Shown here: positions 39,389 through 47,000 of the stretch, one piece after another
Layout of the letters: each line of letters opens with the position of its first letter
Position numbering within the stretch: the stretch's first letter is position 1
NCBI RefSeq assembly: GCF_030546695.1
Contig: NZ_JAUOTP010000008.1
Span: 1-64,000 of the forward strand
Direction: 5' to 3'
DNA: 64,000 nt
Source: Sphingomonas natans
GTDB taxonomy: Bacteria > Pseudomonadota > Alphaproteobacteria > Sphingomonadales > Sphingomonadaceae
Notes under the pieces: generated by a model
What the model saw: the letters and a program-made list of their open reading frames with translations, nothing else
Told to the model about the DNA's origin: nothing
Database searches by the model: none
Made by a program: the position numbers and the translations under genes

Positions 39389-40566
39389 TGTTCCTTTCGT
39401 TTCTTGAGGAGCTGCGCCGCGCGGGGATCAAGGCGACGCCGAAGGAGCATCTGCTGCTGCTCGAGGCGCTCGACGCCGACGTGATCGAGCGCAGCCCCGA
39501 GCATTTCTATTATCTCGCGCGATCGATCTACGTGAAGGACGAGGGCCTGATCGATCGCTTCGATCAGGTGTTCGGCCACGTCTTCCGCGGGCTGCAGGGC
39601 ACGGGCGCCGGGAGCGCCGAGATCCCCGAGGACTGGCTGAAGGCCGTCGCGCAGAAATTCCTGACGCCCGAGGAGATGGACAAGATCGAGGCGCTCGGAT
39701 CGTGGGACGAGATCATGGCGACGCTCAAGCAGCGGATCGAGGAGCAGCAAGGCCGTCATCAGGGCGGCAACAAGTGGATCGGCACCGGCGGCACCTCCCC
39801 CTTCGGCAATGCGGGCTACAATCCCGAAGGCGTGCGGATCGGCGGCGAATCGACGCACAAGCGCGCTATCAAGGTCTGGGAGAAGCGCGAATATCGCAAT
39901 CTCGACGACAGCCGGGAGCTCGGCACGCGCAATATCAAGGTCGCGCTGCGCCGCCTGCGCCGCTTCGCGCGCGAGGGCGCGGCCGACGAGCTGGATCTGG
40001 ACGCGACGATCGCCGGCACCGCGCGCAAGGGCTATCTCGACATCGCGCTCCGGCCCGAGCGGCGCAACGCGGTCAAGCTGCTGCTCTTCCTCGACATCGG
40101 CGGATCGATGGATCCGCACGTCAGGGTCTGCGAGGAGCTGTTCTCGGCGGCGACCTCCGAGTTCAAGCATCTCGAATTCTTCTACTTCCACAATTGCGTC
40201 TATGAAGGCGTGTGGAAGGACAATGCGCGCCGCTTCACCGAGCGGACGCCGACGATGGACGTGCTCCACAAATATGGCGCGGACTACAAATTGCTGTTCG
40301 TCGGCGACGCGCAGATGAGCCCTTATGAGATCAGCCACCCCGGCGGATCGGTCGAGCATATGAACCCCGAAGCGGGCGCGGTCTGGATGCTGCGGCTGAC
40401 GACTATCTATGCGAGCGCCGCGTGGCTCAATCCGGTCCCATCCGAGCAATGGGGCCATTCGCAATCCACGCGCATGATCCGCGAGCTGATGGGCAATCGC
40501 ATGTTCGCGATGACGCTCGGCGGACTGGAGGAGGCGATGCGCTCGCTCGCGCGGCGCCAGGGCTGA
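39388..40566 (+). CDS. VWA (CoxE-like) domain protein
   Basis: A 392-residue protein, the expected partner of the MoxR ATPase. The N-terminal half is helical with a CoxE-like region (FLEELRRAGIKATPKEHLLLLEAL), the C-terminal half a von Willebrand A fold. The metal site reads DIGGSM at about residue 236; the canonical form is DxSxS, so the first Ser is replaced by Gly. MoxR/VWA pairs assist cofactor insertion or complex maturation in other bacteria; the client here is not evident. Confidence 0.9.
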   Translation: MFLSFLEELRRAGIKATPKEHLLLLEALDADVIERSPEHFYYLARSIYVKDEGLIDRFDQVFGHVFRGLQGTGAGSAEIPEDWLKAVAQKFLTPEEMDKIEALGSWDEIMATLKQRIEEQQGRHQGGNKWIGTGGTSPFGNAGYNPEGVRIGGESTHKRAIKVWEKREYRNLDDSRELGTRNIKVALRRLRRFAREGAADELDLDATIAGTARKGYLDIALRPERRNAVKLLLFLDIGGSMDPHVRVCEELFSAATSEFKHLEFFYFHNCVYEGVWKDNARRFTERTPTMDVLHKYGADYKLLFVGDAQMSPYEISHPGGSVEHMNPEAGAVWMLRLTTIYASAAWLNPVPSEQWGHSQSTRMIRELMGNRMFAMTLGGLEEAMRSLARRQG

Positions 40567-40569
40567 CGC

Positions 40570-41274
40570 TCAGGCCTGCGCGAGCACGCTTTCGACCCAT
40601 TCGGGCACGAGTCTGCTCGCCGGCCCTTCCCGGGCCTCATCGAAATGATGGCTGCCCGGCGATCGCTTGAGGTTGAGCTCCAGCGTCCAGGCATTGGTGG
40701 CGTTAGCGATCTGGACAAAGCCCGCGGCGGGATAGACCGCCCCCGACGTGCCGATCGAGACGAACGTGTCGCACTCCATCAGTGCGCGCTCGATCCGCTC
40801 CATCTCGTACGGCATCTCGCCGAAGAAGACGATGTCGGGGCGCAGCGCGTCCCGCCCGCAGGAGGGGCAGACCCTGCTTTCCATCATCGCGCCGGAGAAA
40901 CGCGCATTCTCGCCGCAGCTGCGGCACAGCGCCGACAGCAATTCGCCGTGGATGTGGACGAGCCGCTGCGCCCCGGCCCGCTCGTGCAGATCATCGACAT
41001 TCTGGGTGACGATCATCAGCTGGCCGGGCCATTCGGCGTCCAGCCGCGCGAGGGCCTGATGCGCGGCATTGGGCTCGACCGTCGCCAGCGCGGCGCGGCG
41101 CGCATCGTAGAAGCGCAGGACCAGCGCTTCGTCGCGCATCAGCGCCTCGGGCGTGCAGACGTCCTCGACGCGATGCCCTTCCCACAGGCCACCCGGCCCG
41201 CGGAACGTGGCAAGACCGCTCTCCGCGGAAATGCCCGCGCCGGTCAGGACGACGATGTTGCGAACCGGGCCCAC
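40570..41274 (-). CDS. cobB: NAD-dependent protein deacylase, sirtuin
   Basis: A 234-residue Sir2-family enzyme that removes acyl groups from lysine using NAD+. It shows LTGAGISAESGLATFRG near the N-terminus, TQNVDDLHERAG, the catalytic His in VHIHGE, a four-Cys zinc site (CRSCG and CPSCG) and GTSGAVYPAAGF. Start chosen as GTG at 41274; a TTG at 41292 is possible, and neither has a clear ribosome site. It converges with the VWA gene. Confidence 0.92.
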   Translation of the reverse strand: MGPVRNIVVLTGAGISAESGLATFRGPGGLWEGHRVEDVCTPEALMRDEALVLRFYDARRAALATVEPNAAHQALARLDAEWPGQLMIVTQNVDDLHERAGAQRLVHIHGELLSALCRSCGENARFSGAMMESRVCPSCGRDALRPDIVFFGEMPYEMERIERALMECDTFVSIGTSGAVYPAAGFVQIANATNAWTLELNLKRSPGSHHFDEAREGPASRLVPEWVESVLAQA

Positions 41275-41326
41275 GACCCGAGAATACGGCAATAATCCGG
41301 GAACTGCTAGGACCGCCTAATCTGCA

Positions 41327-41584
41327 TCAGAGATCGACGCCCGCCGCGATCGCCTCCAGCTTGCGGACCCGCTCGCGCAGATCGGCGAGTTCGATCCGGG
41401 CCGCGGACGGCGAGGCGATCAGCGCATTGGGCGGCGCATCGGGATCGCGCCGGCCGCCCGACAGCGCATAACGCTGCAGCTCGACCCATTCATGCCAGGC
41501 GCGCAGCCCGGCGAGCGCCAGCACGATGACGCCGGCGAGCGCAGTCAGCGCGAGCGCGGCGAAGGAAATGGCATCGGACATCAT
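41327..41584 (-). CDS. Small membrane protein of the psp locus, distal
   Basis: An 85-residue protein with one long N-terminal membrane segment (about 6-28) and a short charged tail ending LADLRERVRKLEAIAAG, a coiled-coil-type ending like that of its upstream neighbours. AAGGAG precedes the start. Its start overlaps the stop of the previous gene (TGATG). It is the last of three small membrane proteins downstream of pspC. Function unknown. Confidence 0.7.
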   Translation of the reverse strand: MMSDAISFAALALTALAGVIVLALAGLRAWHEWVELQRYALSGGRRDPDAPPNALIASPSAARIELADLRERVRKLEAIAAGVDL

Positions 41585-41856
41585 CACTTGGCTCCTTCCC
41601 GGGCATCGCGCAGCGCCTCGATCTCGCGTTCCAGCGCCAGGCCGCGCGTATGATCGCCATCGGTGACGATCCGCTCCAGCACCGCGATCCGGTCCTTCAG
41701 CTGGCGTACCTCGCCCAGCACGCGATCGGTCTCGATGCTCCCCTTGCCGGGTGCGGCGGCGGCGTCGCTGGCATTCAGGCGCGCGCGCTGCAGGCGGGTG
41801 AAGCAGACGATCGCGACGATCGCGACGATCATCAGGAACGGGGCGAACTCGATCAT
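41584..41856 (-). CDS. Small PspB-like membrane protein
   Basis: A 90-residue protein: an N-terminal membrane helix (about 5-19, APFLMIVAIVAIVCF), then a charged region with LKDRIAVLERIVTDGD, which closely resembles the PspB tail segment LDDRLATIERIV. It lies between pspC and the 41327 gene. I infer a duplicated PspB derivative; the role is not established. Confidence 0.75.
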   Translation of the reverse strand: MIEFAPFLMIVAIVAIVCFTRLQRARLNASDAAAAPGKGSIETDRVLGEVRQLKDRIAVLERIVTDGDHTRGLALEREIEALRDAREGAK

Positions 41857-41898
41857 GAAGACAGTCCCTTCGATCGGACCAGCTGGTTGATGGGCAGA

Positions 41899-42153
41899 TT
41901 AGTTGATGGGGGTGCCGCGCAGTCGCTCGATCTCGTCGCCGAGATGCGTCGAGCGATCGGTGAGGATCCGCTCCAGCACCGCGACGCGCTGTTCGAGCCG
42001 CTCGGTCTTGGCGGCATATTGGGCGGCGCGTTCGACCGTGTCGTGCGACATCCGATCGAGCTTGCGCTCCTGAAGCTGGAACCAGCGCTTGAGGACGCCG
42101 GCGCTGATCGCGGCGAGCGGGATGACGACCCACACGAAATGCCAGATACCCAT
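41899..42153 (-). CDS. Small PspB-like membrane protein
   Basis: An 84-residue protein with a membrane helix at about 5-21 (HFVWVVIPLAAISAGVL) and a long soluble helix containing LEQRVAVLERILTDRST, again the PspB-like LERI tail motif. It starts 29 bases after the pspC stop. With the 41584 gene it looks like a family expanded by local duplication. Confidence 0.75.
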   Translation of the reverse strand: MGIWHFVWVVIPLAAISAGVLKRWFQLQERKLDRMSHDTVERAAQYAAKTERLEQRVAVLERILTDRSTHLGDEIERLRGTPIN

Positions 42154-42182
42154 GATCCTGTTCCCCCTGTTCGCGCCGCGCC

Positions 42183-42572
42183 CTAGCGCAGCGCCTCGAT
42201 CTCGGCGGCGAGACGGCTGTTCTGGCTCGTGACGTGCGTCTCGACATCGGCCAGCCGGCGATCGATGTCGCGGAAGCGGGCGCGCACGTCGCGCACCGAA
42301 TTGGCGGGCTTGGCGCGCACCTTCTGCCAGAATTTGCGATCCTCGCGATCCTCGTAATCGAATTCGCGCGGCTTATCCTGTGCGAGCCAGGCGACGAGGA
42401 AATAAGCGAGCAGCTGGCCGCCGCCCATGAAGCCCGTCGCGAAGCCGATCAGCACGAAGCCGACGCGGATCAGCAGCGGATCGATGCCGGTATAATCGCC
42501 GATCCCCGAGCAGACGCCGAGGAACTTGCCCTCGCGTTTGTCGAGATAGAAGTGGGTGCGGCGCGGTGTCAT
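42183..42572 (-). CDS. pspC: Phage shock protein C
   Basis: PspC (129 aa) is an inner-membrane protein that with PspB senses envelope stress and binds PspA. The PspC domain is at 1-70, with FYLDKREGKFLGVCSGIGDYTGIDP and then a membrane helix. The C-terminal part has a charged coiled coil (RFRDIDRRLADVETHV). Start at 42572 follows the family N-terminus. Gap to pspB is 37 bases. Confidence 0.92.
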   Translation of the reverse strand: MTPRRTHFYLDKREGKFLGVCSGIGDYTGIDPLLIRVGFVLIGFATGFMGGGQLLAYFLVAWLAQDKPREFDYEDREDRKFWQKVRAKPANSVRDVRARFRDIDRRLADVETHVTSQNSRLAAEIEALR

Positions 42573-42609
42573 CTCGAAATCCTTCCCTGTTTTGGGGCGG
42601 CCGGGCGGC

Positions 42610-42906
42610 TCAGCGCTGGCGGCGACGCTCCGCGATGCGATCGAACACATGATCATCCTGCGCGTCGTCGGCGAGACGCTCGGTCTCGGGCCGGCGGAAG
42701 GCGGGATTGTCGGCGGCGACGATCCGCTCGATCGTGGCGAGCCGATCGTCGAGCCGGCGGGCGAGATCGTGGAGCTCGTCCAGCAGATTCTCGTCCTGGA
42801 TACTCAGCGAACCCGACTTCCGCCACTGCGTGACATAGTGGAAGATCAGCCACGGCAGCCCGACGAACAGCGACAGGATCGCCGCCAGCGGAATGAGGTC
42901 GTGCAT
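42610..42906 (-). CDS. pspB: Phage shock protein B
   Basis: PspB (98 aa) is a small inner-membrane regulator acting with PspC. It has one N-terminal helix (about 6-24, PLAAILSLFVGLPWLIF) and a cytoplasmic coiled coil with LDDRLATIERIVAADNPAFR, the PspB signature. Only one base separates it from the pspA stop, so the two are coupled. Confidence 0.9.
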   Translation of the reverse strand: MHDLIPLAAILSLFVGLPWLIFHYVTQWRKSGSLSIQDENLLDELHDLARRLDDRLATIERIVAADNPAFRRPETERLADDAQDDHVFDRIAERRRQR

Positions 42907-42907
42907 C

Positions 42908-43588
42908 TCAGCCCTCCTTGTCGGTCAGCCGCGCCTGCGCGCGGGCCTTCATCGCCTCGAGCTCGGCATCCACCTTGTCGGCGGAGCGCAGCTCGGCGAT
43001 CTCCTCGTCGAGCGTCTTCTCGACGCCGAGGCCAGCCGCATCGGCGCGGCCCTCGGCGAAATCGACGCGCCGCTCCAGCACGTCGAAGCGCGAGAATGCT
43101 TCCTCGACCTTCTGCCCGGCATACATTTCGCGCAACTTGGTGCGGTTGTGCGCCGATTCGAGGCGGGTGGTAATCGAATTCTGGCGCGCGCGCGCCTCGC
43201 GCAGCTTGCTCTGCAGCTTGGCGATGTCGCCCTCGCAGGCGCGCAGCGCATCGTCGATCTGGGTGATCTCGTCCTTCAGCTGATCAGCAAGATCGCCGGC
43301 CTTCTGCTTCTCGACGAGCGCGGCCTTGGCGAGATCCTCGCGGCCTTTCGACAGAGCGAGCTCGGCCTTCTCGATCCAGCTGTCCGAGACCTGCTCCAGC
43401 TTGGTGATCTGGCGGCGCATCTCCTTCTGATCGGCGATGTGGCGCGCGGCGGAGGCGCGCACCTCGACCAGAGTCTCCTCCATCTCGAGGATGATCATCC
43501 GGATCATCTTCGCGGGATCCTCTGCCCGATCCAGCAGATCGGTCATGTTCGCGGCGATGATGTCGCGCGTGCGGGAGAAGATGCCCAT
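42908..43588 (-). CDS. pspA: Phage shock protein A
   Basis: PspA (226 aa) is a coiled-coil membrane-repair scaffold related to IM30/Vipp1 and ESCRT-III, and it inhibits PspF when unstressed. The amphipathic N-terminus MGIFSRTRDIIAANMTDLLDRAEDPAKM and the heptad-rich body (KALVEKQKAGDLADQL, AGQKVEEAFSRFDVLERRVDFAEGRADA) are typical. Start at 43588 has AAGGAG nine bases upstream; the longer reading frame is rejected. Expression is probably driven by the sigma54 promoter ahead of the TonB-like gene. Confidence 0.95.
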   Translation of the reverse strand: MGIFSRTRDIIAANMTDLLDRAEDPAKMIRMIILEMEETLVEVRASAARHIADQKEMRRQITKLEQVSDSWIEKAELALSKGREDLAKAALVEKQKAGDLADQLKDEITQIDDALRACEGDIAKLQSKLREARARQNSITTRLESAHNRTKLREMYAGQKVEEAFSRFDVLERRVDFAEGRADAAGLGVEKTLDEEIAELRSADKVDAELEAMKARAQARLTDKEG

Positions 43589-43666
43589 GGTGAAATACTC
43601 CTTGATACTGTCCGTCGCGCGCGGTGGCTGGGCGGCGCGGGCCTTCCAGTCGCCCCACGATAGCGC

Positions 43667-43698
43667 CGGGGCCGGCCAGGGGGAAAGAGCCGGCCCCG
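43667..43698 (-). terminator. GC-rich hairpin between TonB-like gene and pspA
   Basis: CGGGGCCGGC at 43667-43676 and GCCGGCCCCG at 43689-43698 form a perfect 10-bp stem with a 12-base loop. It lies 9 bases after the TonB-like stop and before pspA. There is no T run, so it could be a partial terminator, an RNA-stability element, or attenuate read-through into the psp genes. Confidence 0.45.
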
Positions 43699-43707
43699 AC
43701 ATCGCCG

Positions 43708-44190
43708 TCACTTCGCGGCGATCGTGATCATGCCGGCGGTGTCGGCATGGGCAAGCTTGGTGGCGCCAAGGTCGCGGCGCTTGGCTTCGGCGCCGTTGAA
43801 GAAGAGGCGCATCGCGACCGTCTGCGGCGTGCCGCGCACCGATTCGGGCAGCTGCGGGTAGGCGATGTGCGAAGCGAGGCGCAGCGCGTGGCGGTCCATT
43901 GCCGCGACGCCGGTCGAGCGGGCGATGTCGGCGCCGGCATAATCGCCGTCGGCGGTGAAGCGGACCGCGACCACGGCCTCAGCGCGCTTCTCGCTCATGC
44001 GAACCGGCAGATCGCCGCTGCGCAGATCGATCTGCTGCTCGACGGCCTTCTGCCAGCCGGGGACCGTGGCGGGCACGGTCGCGGCGCTGGCGGGGGCGAC
44101 GGCCGCGCCGACGCAGGTTGCGGTCAGAACGGCGGCGCCGACAGCGGATATGGCGAGGCGTTGCACGTCGAATGTGTCGAAACGGAACAT
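43708..44190 (-). CDS. Secreted TonB C-terminal-like protein at the head of the psp locus
   Basis: A 160-residue protein with a signal sequence or single N-terminal anchor (about 12-36, ending PASAATV) and a C-terminal TonB_C-like fold (KRAEAVVAVRFTADGDYAGADIARSTGVAAMDRHALRLA). It lacks the long Pro-rich linker of true TonB, so it is unlikely to energise transporters alone. Start at 44190 has AGGAGA upstream. A near-consensus sigma54 promoter precedes it and pspA follows, so it belongs to the phage shock response. Confidence 0.75.
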   Translation of the reverse strand: MFRFDTFDVQRLAISAVGAAVLTATCVGAAVAPASAATVPATVPGWQKAVEQQIDLRSGDLPVRMSEKRAEAVVAVRFTADGDYAGADIARSTGVAAMDRHALRLASHIAYPQLPESVRGTPQTVAMRLFFNGAEAKRRDLGATKLAHADTAGMITIAAK

Positions 44191-44249
44191 GGCGAAATCT
44201 CCTATCCTGAAACCTTGCACACCGGTCGTTCCGGTGTTGCCCCATGCAT

Positions 44250-44266
44250 TGCATGCGCCGTGCCAA
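44250..44266 (-). promoter_or_regulatory. Sigma54 promoter of the psp operon
   Basis: On the minus strand TTGGCACGGCGCATGCA fits the consensus TGGCACG-N4-TTGC, with GG and GC separated by exactly 10 bases. Only the first T of TTGC differs. It would start the TonB-like gene about 50 bases upstream of its ATG. The divergent pspF gene encodes the matching activator, which should bind between this site and 44366. Confidence 0.75.
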
Positions 44267-44366
44267 ATGCTCATCCATCTGATTTCAAACGCTATTCTAC
44301 GAATGGCGCGGTTCGCCGCAGTCGCCCCTCTTGCCAACAAGTGGTGAAATCCGCCAAGTTGGCGGA

Positions 44367-45398
44367 ATGGATCGAGACAGCCAGTTCATCGGTCAGTCCT
44401 CGGAGTTCCTCGACGCGGTCGAGCGCGCGAGCCGCGCGGCCGCGCTCAACCGCCCCGTGCTGGTCATCGGTGAGCGCGGCACGGGCAAGGAGCTCGTCGC
44501 CGAACGCCTGCATCGCCTGTCGGGCCGCTGGTCGGGACCGCTCGTCACGCTCAACTGCGCGGCCCTGCCCGAGACGCTGATCGAGGCCGAACTGTTCGGA
44601 CACGAGGCGGGCGCCTTCACCGGCGCGACCAAGGCGCGGATCGGCCGCTTCGAGGAGGCGGATGGCGGGACCTTGTTTCTCGACGAGCTCGCGACATTGA
44701 GCATGGGCGCGCAGGAACGGCTGCTGCGCGCGGTGGAATATGGCGAGGTCACGCGCATCGGCGCGAGCCGCGCGATCCGCGTCGATGTGCGCATCGTCGC
44801 CGCGACCAACGAGCATCTGCCCCAGCTCGCCGAGGAGGGACGCTTCCGCCCCGATCTGCTCGATCGCCTGTCTTTCGAGGTGATCACCTTGCCGCCGCTC
44901 CGTGTGCGCGAGGGCGACGTGCCCGTGCTCGCCGAGCATTTCGGCAAGCGCATGGCGTCCGAGATCGGCTGGGAGCGCTGGCCGGGCTTCAGCGCGCAGG
45001 CCGCACGCGATCTGCAGGGGCATGACTGGCCGGGCAATGTCCGCGAGCTGCGCAACGTCGTCGAGCGCGCCGTCTATCGCTGGGAGGATGAGCGCCGCCC
45101 GATCGAGACGATCAGCTTCGATCCCTTCGCCTCGCCCTGGCGCCTGCCGCCGATGAAGCGCGCGACCGAGCCCGTCGCCGAGCCTGCGACCCTGGCCCTA
45201 CCCGCCCCCGCCGCGCCCTCCGCCGAGTGCGAGGACCTGCGCACCGCCTGCCATGCCTATGAACGGATGCTGCTGGAGGCCGCGCTCGCGCGCTGCCGCT
45301 ACAACCAGCGCCACACCGCCGCCGCGCTGAAGCTCAGCTACGATCAACTGCGCCATGCTCTGCGCCGCCACGATTTGCTCGAAAAGGCGCCCAACTGA
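44367..45398 (+). CDS. pspF: Sigma54-dependent activator PspF
   Basis: A 343-residue enhancer-binding protein without receiver domain, as expected for PspF. The AAA+ domain has Walker A GERGTGKE (35-42), the sigma54-contacting loop GAFTGA (82-87), Walker B GGTLFLDEL and the sensor RIVAATNEHL. The C-terminal helix-turn-helix is in RYNQRHTAAALKLSYDQLRHALRRH. Start at 44367 is preferred: the ribosome-like GGCGGA stands just before. It is divergent from the operon it should activate, the arrangement seen in enteric bacteria. Confidence 0.94.
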   Translation: MDRDSQFIGQSSEFLDAVERASRAAALNRPVLVIGERGTGKELVAERLHRLSGRWSGPLVTLNCAALPETLIEAELFGHEAGAFTGATKARIGRFEEADGGTLFLDELATLSMGAQERLLRAVEYGEVTRIGASRAIRVDVRIVAATNEHLPQLAEEGRFRPDLLDRLSFEVITLPPLRVREGDVPVLAEHFGKRMASEIGWERWPGFSAQAARDLQGHDWPGNVRELRNVVERAVYRWEDERRPIETISFDPFASPWRLPPMKRATEPVAEPATLALPAPAAPSAECEDLRTACHAYERMLLEAALARCRYNQRHTAAALKLSYDQLRHALRRHDLLEKAPN

Positions 45399-45495
45399 GG
45401 CGGTTTTCGCGAACGACTCGCAACAGTCGATTTGGTCGTGACCTTTGCGCATTCCCGGCGTTAGGGCGGCGCGACTTTCAGCCAGGAGACAGGTC

Positions 45496-46119
45496 ATGGC
45501 CTTCGAACTTCCCCCGCTTCCCTTCGACAAGTCGGCACTGGAGCCGCACATGTCGGCCGAGACGTTCGACTATCATCACGGCAAGCATCACAAGGCCTAT
45601 GTCGACAAGACCAATGGCTGGATCGACGAGAAGGGCCTCGCCGGCCTTTCGCTGATCCAGGTGATCGAGAAGGCCAAGGCGACCGCCGACAAGGGCCTGT
45701 TCAACAACGCCGCGCAGATCTGGAACCACACCTTCTTCTGGAATTGCCTCGCACCCGCAGGCCAGCAGCCTTCCGGCGCGCTCGCCGAGAAGATCACCGC
45801 GACCTTCGGCTCGACCGACGAGCTGCTCAAGAAGATGGCGGCCGAAGCGGTCGGCCATTTCGCGAGCGGCTGGGCGTGGCTGGTGCTGGAGGGCGATGCC
45901 CTCAAGGTCACCTCCTATCACGATGCCGACACGCCGATCGTCTATGAGGGCGTGAAGCCGCTCCTGACGCTCGATGTGTGGGAGCATGCTTATTATATCG
46001 ACTATCGCAACGCCCGGCCGAAGTTCGCCGAGACGGTACTCGGCAACATCATCAACTGGGACTTCGTCGCCCAGAATCTGGACGGCAACGGCGCGAGCCG
46101 CGCGGATCAGCAGCAATAA
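45496..46119 (+). CDS. sodB: Fe/Mn superoxide dismutase
   Basis: A 207-residue superoxide dismutase. The four metal ligands lie in YHHGKHHKAYVDK (His 27 in usual numbering), WNHTFFWNC (His), and DVWEHAYYIDY (Asp and His). The pattern AQIWNHTFFW and length suggest the iron type, though metal choice cannot be fixed by eye. No signal sequence. AGGAG precedes the start. It is monocistronic. Confidence 0.95.
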   Translation: MAFELPPLPFDKSALEPHMSAETFDYHHGKHHKAYVDKTNGWIDEKGLAGLSLIQVIEKAKATADKGLFNNAAQIWNHTFFWNCLAPAGQQPSGALAEKITATFGSTDELLKKMAAEAVGHFASGWAWLVLEGDALKVTSYHDADTPIVYEGVKPLLTLDVWEHAYYIDYRNARPKFAETVLGNIINWDFVAQNLDGNGASRADQQQ

Positions 46120-46140
46120 GCTGAACTCGACGACAGTGAT

Positions 46141-46222
46141 CCGCTCGTCCTGAGCGAAGTCGAAGGACGTGCCGCAGGCGATGCGCTCGCGGCACGTGCT
46201 TCGACAGGCTCAGCACGAACGG
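46141..46222. repeat. Imperfect inverted intergenic repeat
   Basis: The arm 46141-46175 (TCGTCCTGAGCGAAGTCGAAGGACG core) is an imperfect reverse complement of 46189-46222 (GCACGTGCTTCGACAGGCTC core), with a 13-base loop. It fills the space between the convergent sodB and TPR genes. The wording recurs at 26288-26397. Confidence 0.7.
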
Positions 46223-46235
46223 GAATAAGGTCCGG

Positions 46236-47000
46236 CTAGGGTTTCGACGGTGTCGCCAGCTCGGCCAGTTGCGCGGCCGCGGCCTGGCCTTCGGGCTCGT
46301 TGGGGGCAAGCAGCTTCGCGCGCTCCCAGGCCAGCTTGGCCGCCGGCTCCGCGCCCGCGCCGATCGCGATATTGCCCGCCTCCAGCGCCACCGCCGCCGC
46401 ATCGGGCGCGAGCTTCGCCGCTTCGCTGATGTCGCGCGAGGCGCGGTCGAGATCGTCGGCGCGCCGCGCGAGCGTCGCCGAGAGCAGCCAGGCGAAGGGA
46501 TCGTTGGGAACCAGCGTCTTGCCCTGATCGATATCGGTCCGCGCCGCCGCCATATCGCCCAAGGCGACGTCGGCGCGCCCGCGATCCAGCCACGCCTCGC
46601 CCTGCATCACCGCGGTCAGCCCGGGCAGCTTCAGCGCGCGATCGAGCGCGGTGCGCGCGAGTGCGGGCTCGTCGCCAGCGAGCGCGGCATTGCCCGCCTG
46701 CGTCCACAGCAAGGAGGCGCGCGGATCGCCCGCCGATTCGGCGGCGGTCGCGGCGCGGGTGAAGGTGGTCGCGGCGGGGAGCCAGTTGCCCGCCGCCGCC
46801 TGCGCGAGGCCCAGACAATGGCTCGCGGGCAGGCTCTGCGCCTGCTTCGCCCAGGCCTCCGCCTCGGTCACGGCGCGGGGCGGGTCGGTCTTGGTCAGCG
46901 CGACGCAGGCCTGGAAGCGCGCCTCGTCCCCGCCCGGAAGCTTGGCCAGGGGGACCGGGGCGTTGGCGGCGGCAACCGCGAGAAGAAGGGTCAGGATCAC
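46236..47000 (-). CDS. TPR repeat protein, exported
   Basis: A 254-residue protein with an N-terminal signal sequence (about 1-15) and tetratricopeptide-like helix pairs through the rest (for example DPRASLLWTQAGNAALAGDEPALARTALDRAL). It starts with GTG at 47000, directly abutting the stop of the hydrolase gene. TPR proteins are adaptors; no partner is evident. Confidence 0.75.
   Translation of the reverse strand: MILTLLLAVAAANAPVPLAKLPGGDEARFQACVALTKTDPPRAVTEAEAWAKQAQSLPASHCLGLAQAAAGNWLPAATTFTRAATAAESAGDPRASLLWTQAGNAALAGDEPALARTALDRALKLPGLTAVMQGEAWLDRGRADVALGDMAAARTDIDQGKTLVPNDPFAWLLSATLARRADDLDRASRDISEAAKLAPDAAAVALEAGNIAIGAGAEPAAKLAWERAKLLAPNEPEGQAAAAQLAELATPSKP

Noticed and set aside
43589-43666. 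Possible sigma54 promoter directly before pspA
   Set aside because: The best GG...GC candidate has 11 instead of 10 intervening bases and lacks the TTGC box.
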